From: Sedimentibacter acidaminivorans
GTDB lineage: Bacteria; Bacillota; Clostridia; Tissierellales; Sedimentibacteraceae
Direction: 5' to 3'
DNA: 64,000 bases
Assembly (NCBI RefSeq): GCF_017873955.1
Contig: NZ_JAGGKS010000005.1
Location: 186,001 to 250,000 of the forward strand
A model generated the notes under the pieces. It ran no database searches and had not been told where the DNA came from. It was given only the letters and a program-made list of their open reading frames with translations. This document shows, piece after piece, positions 28,001-34,461 of the stretch. The position numbers were made by a program, and so were the translations under genes. The number at the start of each line of letters is the position of its first letter. Position 1 is the first letter of the stretch.

Positions 28001-29949
28001 ATGAACTTAATGTATATTTGTTTTCGGATGATGTTCCAGTAAATTTATCAAATGTTGATGATTTGAAACGTTTAAAGTCTTCATTTCCAGATAAAGATGT
28101 TTATATTGTTGTAGGAAGTGATGTTGTAATTAATGCTAGTGCTTATAAGCAAAGAGCTGTTAAGCACTCTATACATAGCTTTAATCACATTGTTTTTAAT
28201 CGTGTTTCATCTCATGAATCAGCAGATGAATTCAAAAAGCTAGGTGAGACAAAAAATAGAATAAAAGGTAGTTTAGTAGAGCTTAAACTTCCTTTGTATT
28301 TAGAAGATATTAGTTCAACTCAAATAAGAGAAAACATAGATAATAACAGAGATATTTCAAATCTTATAGATCCGTTAGCACAAAGTTTTATTTATGATAA
28401 AAATATTTATTTGAGAGAACCTCAATATAAAAGCATAATAAGATCAAAACCTTTAAGGATAGAAATAATTGAAGATTTAAGCAAAAAAATAGTTGATGAG
28501 ATAGGACATTATATTTTCATGCATACAGATTTATATGAAAATATAGGAGAGCAACTTATATCTAAAAACATGACTTTAATGGTGGTTAGAGATGGTAGAA
28601 ATTCAAATAAACTTTTGGGCTTTTCTGCTTTCCATAAAATTAGCACTTCTGAAGTTTATACTGAATTTAAAAGTCAACCAATAGCTAACTTTGTTAGGGA
28701 AAAAACTGCTGGGAGAATCATAGTAGTAGATGGTATATATATAAATCCAAGTATTACATATGATAACCTAGAACAAATAATTATTACTGAAACTTTAGCA
28801 CATTGTTTAAAACATGATTATACATATGCACTTTATTATAACATAATTTCAAATATAAACAGTGAAAAAGTATATGAAACATTAGAACTTCAAGGATTTC
28901 AAAAACTTAATGATGAAAGTATAGATAAAACAATCTATGCAGTTGATATGAAGTTTCCTATTTGCCTTACTTTAAATCTTGAGAGTTTTATAAAAGAACC
29001 ACTTAATTTAAATCCTAATGTACAAGAAGTAATAAAAAAATCCAGGAAAGACCTTCAAGAATCATTTACAAAACTATATCCAGGAAGCTTAGTTTTGTCA
29101 TTTGATAATGATATGATAAACCAAACTTTGATACAAAAAGTTTGCGGTATTAATCGTGTTCCAGATGAAGTTCAAAATCCAAGAGTATTAGGTGAATATA
29201 TGTGTGTTCCTTTTGGAAATATTTTAAAAGGCATGGTGGTACCAAATACGGTTACAAAGTCATTGCATACAGAAAAAGTCTTTACAACAGATGTTAAACA
29301 TTTTAGAATTTTAGAATATCCATTTTATTCTCCATTAAAAAATCAAATAAGAACTATAAAATCATTTGATAAACCTGTTATATTAGTAGATGATTTGTTG
29401 CATAAGGGGTATAGAATAAAAGAAATAGATCCTATATTAAAAAGTCAAGATGTCAAAGTTGAAAAGATAATTGTTGGAATTATGTCTGGAAGAGGCAAAG
29501 ATTTGATGGAAATACAGGGTAGAAATGTGGATTCAGCATATTTTATTCCTAATTTAAGGATTTGGTTCAATGAGAATTTAATGTATCCTTTCTTGGGAGG
29601 AGATGAAATATGGTCTGAAGATGAAAGTAACCTTAATTTAATACCATCAATTAATCTCATACTTCCATATGTTGCTCCACCATTTATTAAGAGTGCAACA
29701 AATGAAGATATATATAATTTATCAATGACATGTCTTGTTAATGCAAAAAAATTATTAAAGGTACTAGAGTCTGAATATCAAAATATGTATGAAAAAAATC
29801 TGACTGTTAAAAGACTTGGAGAAGTATTGGTTTCACCTAGGTATCCTTTTATAGGGAAAAACATATCTTACGATTCAAATTTTGAAGCATCTAGCTATAT
29901 GGATGTTAGCATTGAAAATTTAATTAAATTAGAGAGGTATATAAAATAA
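25081..29949 (+). CDS. Giant HD / helical-repeat / NadD-like / GNAT-like / PRTase-like fusion protein
   Basis: A 1622-residue cytoplasmic protein without membrane segments. (1) An HD domain at about 175-290, with His181 in LEHTAAVHY, the pair His215-Asp216 in GHDIGKYG and a following NHSTWDLE block. (2) About 390-890, long stretches of amphipathic helices resembling HEAT/armadillo repeats. (3) About 915-1110, a nucleotidyltransferase of NadD/cytidylyltransferase type, with FFPGTFDPFSLSHKG at about 920, YIVVGSDVVIN and ISSTQIREN at 1077. (4) About 1130-1310, a GNAT acetyltransferase-like region. (5) About 1380-1500, a phosphoribosyltransferase-like region with the PRPP-type loop VILVDDLLHKGYR near 1434. 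It starts at ATG 25081 behind GAGG. It is the first gene of a three-gene operon. Domains 1 and 3 are clear. The GNAT and PRTase calls are by pattern and less sure. The overall function is unknown. Confidence 0.85.
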   Translation: MNRLMLNELHKEILESLTEKEFLKRVNVTEEKIQSFIINKDFVNNLLNLISKSEIKCKDVLDLSLHILTTLCKEPPKDWLNYIFQYTLYKSFPGSVSIRLYPKYEDATLIYLEILRTILRHEQNHKGFDKFSNFSFLTEKEKDNLKNPSEYIKFIEVFNKSYVYEMMKLDEEVNGYNTLEHTAAVHYVAMHVGRQLYKVGIPVDLGLVSGSSAGHDIGKYGCKNDEKKRVAYLHYYYTDLWFMKHDMPGIAHIAANHSTWDLELETLPLESLILIYADFRVKNKTNKSGNKMSIFSLADSFQIILDKLDNVDDAKEKRYIRVYEKLKDFENYMIHRGISIDLANDEPGIHKDKDFALINGNEVIENYKYMAIGHNTSLMSKLNNEVSFASMIEAARSEKNWKNIRAYLNIFEEYSTYLTRKQKIFTLSFLYELLINREGDIRRQAANLIGKIIVSFDMEYKKEMPSDVKIILDDEVSGLKLWEKYLDLFIRPDHKITDQHKEWIGYSLRIFVDSVISGCNNKDKKNYLRVFLIYFEGEQTDPVAILNQLNSLLSIPMKICEKEQINTLVDFAIKSLENQIQEIRLMAVQFLYYLTKQKTEVIIPLEKIIKFIESFSKEEEICINYLKYKMSMSLNLPIKVTNLYQKLINEEKNKTSDLFLNNLKAATPWNVKTISIDFIMDNVENSNEVTLLHTATHLCNLVKVSAKESVRNKAGNSLLEIGPLLSIDQRNEIAIELIKGLEIDELQFAKYIPEYLGKFVLLLHPKELDEVIFDIKNIYKSSNERVSSLALTTFGVIVQHYPEYKGKFIESEEEYNSRLIKILGIILSGLANYNVQVKQESFLIIGQHIFGSKKLNLKQKHVVFMHVYKKLLTLINEKEISDLFFFNNSASFNHIYRFISDYMFYYKDFEIKENRNIAFFPGTFDPFSLSHKGIVTEIRNMGFEVFLAVDEFSWSKRVQPRMIRRQIINMSIADELNVYLFSDDVPVNLSNVDDLKRLKSSFPDKDVYIVVGSDVVINASAYKQRAVKHSIHSFNHIVFNRVSSHESADEFKKLGETKNRIKGSLVELKLPLYLEDISSTQIRENIDNNRDISNLIDPLAQSFIYDKNIYLREPQYKSIIRSKPLRIEIIEDLSKKIVDEIGHYIFMHTDLYENIGEQLISKNMTLMVVRDGRNSNKLLGFSAFHKISTSEVYTEFKSQPIANFVREKTAGRIIVVDGIYINPSITYDNLEQIIITETLAHCLKHDYTYALYYNIISNINSEKVYETLELQGFQKLNDESIDKTIYAVDMKFPICLTLNLESFIKEPLNLNPNVQEVIKKSRKDLQESFTKLYPGSLVLSFDNDMINQTLIQKVCGINRVPDEVQNPRVLGEYMCVPFGNILKGMVVPNTVTKSLHTEKVFTTDVKHFRILEYPFYSPLKNQIRTIKSFDKPVILVDDLLHKGYRIKEIDPILKSQDVKVEKIIVGIMSGRGKDLMEIQGRNVDSAYFIPNLRIWFNENLMYPFLGGDEIWSEDESNLNLIPSINLILPYVAPPFIKSATNEDIYNLSMTCLVNAKKLLKVLESEYQNMYEKNLTVKRLGEVLVSPRYPFIGKNISYDSNFEASSYMDVSIENLIKLERYIK

Positions 29950-29950
29950 T

Positions 29951-31165
29951 ATGTACTACTACTACCATGATAATAATTATTTATTTTCATTAAGTGATGA
30001 ATATAATTTCAATAAAATAAGTGAAGAGGAAGCTTTAAGCAATTGTTGTTGTTTGTATTATTTAATAAAAATTGATAAAAATAAATCTAAAAAAACATTT
30101 GCTGTTTCAGCCTGTTCAGACTTATATATTAAAGAAGAAAATATCGATATACTTGTATTGAAAGAAACAAAAGAAACTATTCCTGAAAAAATCAGAGAAT
30201 TGATTGAACATAGAAAAATAAAGGCAGTAAATACATCATACGCGGGATTTGAAAAGTGTTTTTTCATGGAAGAACCTAGGAAAAAAAGAGTAAATATTTT
30301 AGCTCTTGGAGATGTTGGAAGCACCATGCTTATGGGACTTAAGTTACTTGGAGGAGAAAGTATTGATTCTATAGGAATCTTTGATAGAAGTGAAGACAAA
30401 ATCAAGAGATGGGAATATGAAATGAATCAAACGTCACTTCCATTTGATTATGATTGTTTCCCTGAGGTTCATGGTATAAAGAAGGAAGAACTGTTTGATT
30501 GTGATTTGTTTGCATTTTGTGCATCTAAAGGTGTTCCTCCAGTTGGATCAAGTGTAAAAGATGTTAGGATGGTACAGTTTGAAGAAAATTCTAAACTTAT
30601 TAAAGAATATGCACAAATGGCTGCACAAAAAAAATTCAAGGGCATTTTTGCTGTTGTGTCAGATCCTGTTGATCCTTTGTGTAAGGTAGTGTATGAAGAA
30701 AGTAATTACATGCTTAACCCTGAACAAATAAAAGGTTATGGACTTGGAGTTATGAATGCAAGAGCTAGTTATTATGCTAAAAAAGAATTGAAATTTTCAC
30801 AGTTTCTAACAGAAGGAAGAGCATTTGGACCACATGGTAATGATTTAATAATCGCAGATAGCATTAGTAATTATAACGATGAGTTATCTAGCGAGCTTAC
30901 TAAATTAGCAGTGGAAGCAAATCTTGAAGTTAGAAAAACAGGATTTAAACCTTTTATTGCTCCAGCATTATCTTCTGGTGCAATATCAATTATTCATACA
31001 TTAGCAGAGAAATGGCATTACAGTTCCAACTTTATAGGTGGGGTGTATATGGGTGCTAAAAATAGAAACACTCCTGCTGGGGTTGAAATTGAAAAGATTA
31101 ATATGCCACAAGTATTATTTGATAGGATTGATAGAACTTATAAAGCTTTAGAACAAATACGGTAG
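29951..31165 (+). CDS. Divergent lactate/malate dehydrogenase-like protein
   Basis: A 404-residue protein one base after the giant gene. The N-terminal ~110 residues are unrecognised and begin Tyr-rich (MYYYYHDNNYLF). A Rossmann domain starts at about 113 (VNILALGDVGSTMLMGLKLL). The LDH/MDH layout can then be followed: VVSDPVDPLCK in place of the usual NPVD block, YGLGVMNARASYYAK in place of the LDxxR block, and AFGPHGNDL (His295) in place of GEHGDS. By eye the catalytic Asp of the Asp-His pair is Asn269 while Arg271 is kept, so ordinary LDH/MDH chemistry is doubtful. It is cotranscribed with its neighbours. It presumably oxidises or reduces a small acid or uses NAD for another purpose. Confidence 0.8.
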   Translation: MYYYYHDNNYLFSLSDEYNFNKISEEEALSNCCCLYYLIKIDKNKSKKTFAVSACSDLYIKEENIDILVLKETKETIPEKIRELIEHRKIKAVNTSYAGFEKCFFMEEPRKKRVNILALGDVGSTMLMGLKLLGGESIDSIGIFDRSEDKIKRWEYEMNQTSLPFDYDCFPEVHGIKKEELFDCDLFAFCASKGVPPVGSSVKDVRMVQFEENSKLIKEYAQMAAQKKFKGIFAVVSDPVDPLCKVVYEESNYMLNPEQIKGYGLGVMNARASYYAKKELKFSQFLTEGRAFGPHGNDLIIADSISNYNDELSSELTKLAVEANLEVRKTGFKPFIAPALSSGAISIIHTLAEKWHYSSNFIGGVYMGAKNRNTPAGVEIEKINMPQVLFDRIDRTYKALEQIR

Positions 31166-31168
31166 TGG

Positions 31169-31185
31169 AGACCCTTTGGGTCTCA
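31169..31185 (+). other. Short perfect hairpin between the dehydrogenase-like and flavodoxin-like genes
   Basis: GAGACCC-TTT-GGGTCTC, a 7-bp stem directly after the stop codon at 31163-31165. No T run follows, so it is not a standard terminator. It may protect the upstream mRNA end or mark a noncoding gap before a start at 31255. Confidence 0.5.
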
Positions 31186-31254
31186 TTATTGGCGGAACGA
31201 TTAGAGGACATAAAGTGTGAGAATAGTTTATTTTATTATGGTGGGGGTGTAAGT

Positions 31255-32313
31255 TTGGATAAATTGTTAGTTTTAACGCCAGGGCAAATTTCAGAGAGAT
31301 TAAACAATATGCTTGCATATTCCTTAGAAGGCTATGAATATGCAAGTATAAGTACAATTAATGAATTTAATGAATTCAAAGATATGAAAAACAGGCGTAT
31401 TTTATTTGCTGTTGAACTTGGCTATTCTGGTATAAATATTGAGTTGTATAAAATGCTTGAAAAAATTAATATGTCGAATAGTGATTTTTTTGAGAATTCA
31501 ATAGCGAGTATAATAATAAATAGCGATAATGAGTTTTTTACAAGAGATGTAGCACGAAAAATTATATTATATGCTAATATGGTTGGTTGCACATTTCCAG
31601 GAAGGCCTGTTTCGGAAGCTACTGGTTCTTTGCAAAATTTCAACACATACAAGAAAATTCATAACATGGATTTGATTGATATATGTTATAACGATTGCAA
31701 GGGAACTGTAAAAAGGCTTATGGATTTTAATATAAATAAAATTAAGAACCCCCATATTTTAACTCTTCATTCAAGTAATTATAAAACATCTAACACCTTG
31801 ACTTTGTGGAAAATGGTAAAAGATAATTTAAAAGGAAATGAAATAAATGAAATACATATAGAAAATGGTTCTGTCAGAGATTGTAAAGGATGTTTATACA
31901 AAGCGTGCAAGCACTATTCTGAAAGCACAAATTGTTTTTATGGGGGAGTAATGGTAGACGAAGTTTATCCAGCAATCTTAGATTGCGATGTATTGATAAT
32001 GCTTTGTCCAAATTACAATGATGCTATAAGCGCAAACATGTCAGCAGTTATAAACCGGTTAACTGCATTATTTAGAAAAACTAAATTTTACGATAAATAT
32101 TTTTATGCAATTGTCGTATCAGGACATAGCGGCAGCGATATAGTAGCACAGCAATTAATAAGTGCATTAAATATAAATAAGACATTTATGTTGCCACCAA
32201 AGTTTGCCCTAATGGAAACAGCAAATGATATTGGAGATATAGAGAAAATAGATAATATAAGAGAAAAAGCAGCTGGATTTGCTAAAAATATAAAAAATAA
32301 TGTAATATATTAA
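31255..32313 (+). CDS. Two-domain flavodoxin / NAD(P)H-FMN reductase-like protein
   Basis: A protein of about 352 residues with two flavodoxin-like halves. The first (RRILFAVELGYSGINIELYK to ANMVGCTFPGRPVSEATGSL) resembles NAD(P)H-dependent oxidoreductase-type subunits. The second begins HILTLHSSNYKTSNT, a phosphate-binding loop position. It continues with DCKGCLYKACKHYSESTNC, a Cys cluster like that of iron-sulfur flavoproteins, and then a VLIMLCPNYNDAISANMSAVINR core. The frame is open from a GTG at 31165 overlapping the previous stop. However, the hairpin at 31169 and the GGTGGGGGTG ribosome-like site at 31240 favour TTG 31255. It is third in the operon and a likely flavin electron-transfer partner of the dehydrogenase-like protein. 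Confidence 0.75.
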   Translation: MDKLLVLTPGQISERLNNMLAYSLEGYEYASISTINEFNEFKDMKNRRILFAVELGYSGINIELYKMLEKINMSNSDFFENSIASIIINSDNEFFTRDVARKIILYANMVGCTFPGRPVSEATGSLQNFNTYKKIHNMDLIDICYNDCKGTVKRLMDFNINKIKNPHILTLHSSNYKTSNTLTLWKMVKDNLKGNEINEIHIENGSVRDCKGCLYKACKHYSESTNCFYGGVMVDEVYPAILDCDVLIMLCPNYNDAISANMSAVINRLTALFRKTKFYDKYFYAIVVSGHSGSDIVAQQLISALNINKTFMLPPKFALMETANDIGDIEKIDNIREKAAGFAKNIKNNVIY

Positions 32314-32523
32314 CATAAACCGAATGTCCATAGATTTGGATTTATTATTAGATACCCAAAAGGAACAGAGAAAATCACCGGATATATTCTTTCTGATTCT
32401 TACCTATACCGCTGCACATACATATATAGGATATTATGAAAAGTATGGATTAAGTGTATTGGTACAGTTATAATTATAAAAGCGTGCATAGGTTTTTACA
32501 TAAAGAAAAGGAGGAAATTGTTA

Positions 32524-33213
32524 TTGAAAAAACTACGTTTACTTTTGGTTATTATTGCATTAATGACTTTTTTTACGTCTTGTACTGGTAAAGAGCCTGA
32601 AAATTCAGATATGTTCAATGAAGATTGGTATGAAAATTTAGGAGAGGGATTAAAACAAATATTAGAAAGTAAGGCAAGTGATAATCCAAGTGATGATATA
32701 GTGGCTTACATAAATGGGATTCCAATATATAAGGATGAAATTATAGACAGGAAAACTAAATTGATGTTACTTAATAATATTGAAAATCCAAATTGGCCAA
32801 CTAATCCTGTTGAATACGTTTGCAGAGAAACCTACATGTATTATTATGCTGCTAAAAATAATATTGATGTTACAGATAAAGAAGTAAATGAAACTTTAAA
32901 TTTTCAAAAGCAGCAGGCAGAAAATTCAGAAGAATTTCAGAAATTGATTGCAGAATACTTGAGTAGGGCAGATATGACAATAGAACAGTATTGGAATGTC
33001 CTAGCACCAAAATCATATAGAAATTCAATCCTAAAAAGTAGGGGTTATAAACATATACTTGAAAATTTGACTGGTATCAATATTTACGAAATCAGCCCTG
33101 AAGAACAATCAAATTATGTTAATCAATTTATTAAAGAAAATATGAAAATAGATGTAATTAATAAGGAGTTTATAGATTTATATAATTATGATATCTATGA
33201 ATTGAACAATTAG
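32524..33213 (+). CDS. Lipoprotein with SurA N-terminal-like domain
   Basis: A 229-residue exported lipoprotein. The signal peptide is LRLLLVIIALMTFFTSC with lipobox FTSC, so Cys is lipidated near residue 18. Residues about 58-160 match the chaperone part of SurA/PrsA-type proteins (DIVAYINGIPIYKDEI, then helices with NNIDVTDKEVNETLN). The peptidyl-prolyl isomerase (parvulin) domain that normally follows is missing, and the protein ends after about 70 more residues. TTG 32518 lies too close to AAGGAGG, so TTG 32524 (MKKLRLLL) is preferred. It is a single gene. A role in folding or holding exported proteins is inferred. Confidence 0.8.
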   Translation: MKKLRLLLVIIALMTFFTSCTGKEPENSDMFNEDWYENLGEGLKQILESKASDNPSDDIVAYINGIPIYKDEIIDRKTKLMLLNNIENPNWPTNPVEYVCRETYMYYYAAKNNIDVTDKEVNETLNFQKQQAENSEEFQKLIAEYLSRADMTIEQYWNVLAPKSYRNSILKSRGYKHILENLTGINIYEISPEEQSNYVNQFIKENMKIDVINKEFIDLYNYDIYELNN

Positions 33214-33504
33214 TAAGATGTTTGAATTATAGAATAATTATAATTGAAAATATAAAACTTGTCTACTTCTATTTTGTCAAAAAAAATATTGAAGTATATT
33301 CTTATATATTTCAACATTTTATATATTATCTCTTCTGCTTTAGAGTCCACTGTTAGAATCTCTATATCCTACTTATTTTGTTTTTGTTTGAATAACGCGA
33401 AGCGCCGCCACAAAGTGGCTTCGTGCTTCTTTATGATTGTTAAATTCTATCAATCAAAAAGAACCGTCCCTCAAATCTTCTAAACTTGTATTATGAGTAT
33501 CATA
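33214..33504. repeat. Gene-free stretch with REP-like palindrome and transposon-scar motif
   Basis: No convincing gene. At 33397-33430 an imperfect nested palindrome (GAAGC...GCTTC around GCCAC-AAA-GTGGC) looks like a REP-type hairpin. It is followed at about 33450-33474 by ATCAAAAAGAACCGTCCCTC, a motif I know from REP/transposase-associated sequences scattered in clostridial genomes. The local base composition is more GC-rich than its surroundings. I interpret this as a remnant of a REP element or IS200-type transposase flank. The 74-codon frame across it has no family resemblance. Confidence 0.5.
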
Positions 33505-33533
33505 TTGTTTTTCGTGAATAATAATGATATAAT
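33505..33533 (+). promoter_or_regulatory. Promoter of the toxin-antitoxin operon
   Basis: TTGTTT (33505-33510), a 17-base spacer and TATAAT (33528-33533), 32 bases before the antitoxin ATG. Confidence 0.6.
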
Positions 33534-33565
33534 AAGTGAAGAATATTGATAGGAGGTGTTTAATA

Positions 33566-33835
33566 ATGATGATTAAACCATCTACCACATTAAGAAATGA
33601 TTATAACGAAATATCTGCTTATTGTAAGGAGAAAGAGCAACCAGTTTTTGTTACAAAAAATGGAGAAGGTGACTTAGTTGTAATGAGCATTGATTTATAT
33701 GAAAAAAGAGAAGAAATGTTGGATTTGAGAGAAAAATTATTAGAAGCAGAAATGCATCGTATAAGCGGTGCAAAAACTTATTCAATTGATGAAGTAAGTA
33801 CTAGGCTTAGAGGTCTTATCAATGGAGAACTATAA
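33566..33835 (+). CDS. Phd/YefM-family antitoxin
   Basis: An 89-residue Phd/YefM-type antitoxin. An N-terminal DNA-binding fold (IKPSTTLRNDYNEISAYCKE, then PVFVTKNGEGDLVVMSIDLYE) precedes a helical toxin-binding tail. It neutralises the ParE/RelE-like toxin encoded next and should autorepress the operon. A start 10 codons upstream would lie before the ribosome site. AGGAGGT at 33551 places translation at ATG 33566, or the adjacent ATG 33569. It overlaps the toxin gene by 14 bases. The location next to a tRNA gene and a mobile-element scar suggests an acquired module. Confidence 0.9.
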   Translation: MMIKPSTTLRNDYNEISAYCKEKEQPVFVTKNGEGDLVVMSIDLYEKREEMLDLREKLLEAEMHRISGAKTYSIDEVSTRLRGLINGEL

Positions 33836-34163
33836 TGTTAAATTTTTGCAGACAGCAATAGATGATTTGGAAAAAATTATAATTTATATTGCTGCTGACA
33901 GTAAAGATGCAGCAATAAGGTGGCATGATAATTTGATTGAGAAATTGAATAGACTAACATTATTTCCTAAAATGGGTATAAAGATAGCAGATAAAAAAAT
34001 GGCATCACTAGAATTTAGAATGCTTCCAATAAAAAATTATATATTATTTTATAGAGTGTTTGAAAAGGAAAAAGAAGTTATTATTTTAAGAGTACTAGAT
34101 GCAAAAAGAGATTATCCAAGAATTTTCAAAGATTATACTATACAAAGTGATAGTAAAGGATAA
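33822..34163 (+). CDS. ParE/RelE-family toxin
   Basis: A 113-residue toxin of the ParE/RelE superfamily. The N-terminal YNVKFLQTAIDDLEKIIIYIA is the typical strand-helix start. LTLFPKMGIKI and FRMLPIKNYILFYRVFEKE form the central sheet, and IILRVLDAKRDYPRIF ends the fold. ParE-type members poison gyrase and RelE-type members cut mRNA on ribosomes. The LFPKMG and YILFYRV blocks lean toward ParE/RelE-like YafQ relatives without deciding between them. The gene overlaps the antitoxin by 14 bases. It looks intact, with no frameshift. Confidence 0.88.
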   Translation: MENYNVKFLQTAIDDLEKIIIYIAADSKDAAIRWHDNLIEKLNRLTLFPKMGIKIADKKMASLEFRMLPIKNYILFYRVFEKEKEVIILRVLDAKRDYPRIFKDYTIQSDSKG

Positions 34164-34213
34164 TGTAAAAATAAAGCAATGAGTGTGACAATTGGTAATA
34201 ATACCTTATTGTT

Positions 34214-34291
34214 TGGTCGGGATGACTGGATTCGAACCAGCGACCCCAAGTCCCCCAGACTTGTACGCTAACCAAGCTGCGCTACATCCCG
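34214..34291 (-). tRNA. tRNA-Pro (anticodon GGG)
   Basis: Read on the minus strand from 34291: acceptor CGGGATG, D-arm GCGC..AGCTTGGTTA..GCGT, anticodon stem CAAGT/ACTTG with loop CTGGGGG (anticodon GGG, Pro), T-arm with GGTTCGAATCC, acceptor CATCCCG, discriminator A and an encoded CCA (34214-34216). All stems pair, with a G-T pair closing the T stem. It lies between the toxin-antitoxin pair and the DUF2812 genes with its own promoter. Confidence 0.95.
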
Positions 34292-34309
34292 ATTTTAGTT
34301 CATATGAAA

Positions 34310-34338
34310 ATTATAGTTGATATATGCAAATCTGTAAA
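34310..34338 (-). promoter_or_regulatory. Promoter of tRNA-Pro
   Basis: Minus-strand TTTACA, a 17-base spacer and TATAAT. The -10 ends 18 bases upstream of the mature tRNA 5' end. Confidence 0.75.
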
Positions 34339-34370
34339 GAAAATTTTGCAATATAGACTATATATTTTTT

Positions 34371-34399
34371 TTGCAATTTTTACAAATTTATGGTAAAAT
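34371..34399 (+). promoter_or_regulatory. Promoter of the DUF2812 gene pair
   Basis: TTGCAA (34371-34376), a 17-base spacer and TAAAAT (34394-34399), 62 bases before the ATG at 34462. Confidence 0.5.
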
Positions 34400-34461
34400 A
34401 ATGCAGATATCATTGGAATTAATTATATTTAGTATAAGTGAATTGAGGTATTATATTTTAT

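Noticed and set aside
25081-29949. Possibility that the giant protein is an assembly artefact joining separate genes
   Set aside because: The frame is continuous with uniform codon use, and no internal ribosome site with start codon stands out at domain borders.
33259-33483. 74-codon plus-strand frame
   Set aside because: Low-complexity Leu/Ile/Ser-rich translation with no family resemblance, lying across the REP-like palindrome.
34194-34205. Palindrome GGTAATAATACC near the 3' side of tRNA-Pro as a tRNA terminator
   Set aside because: Too weak a stem and no T tract on the minus strand; left unassigned.
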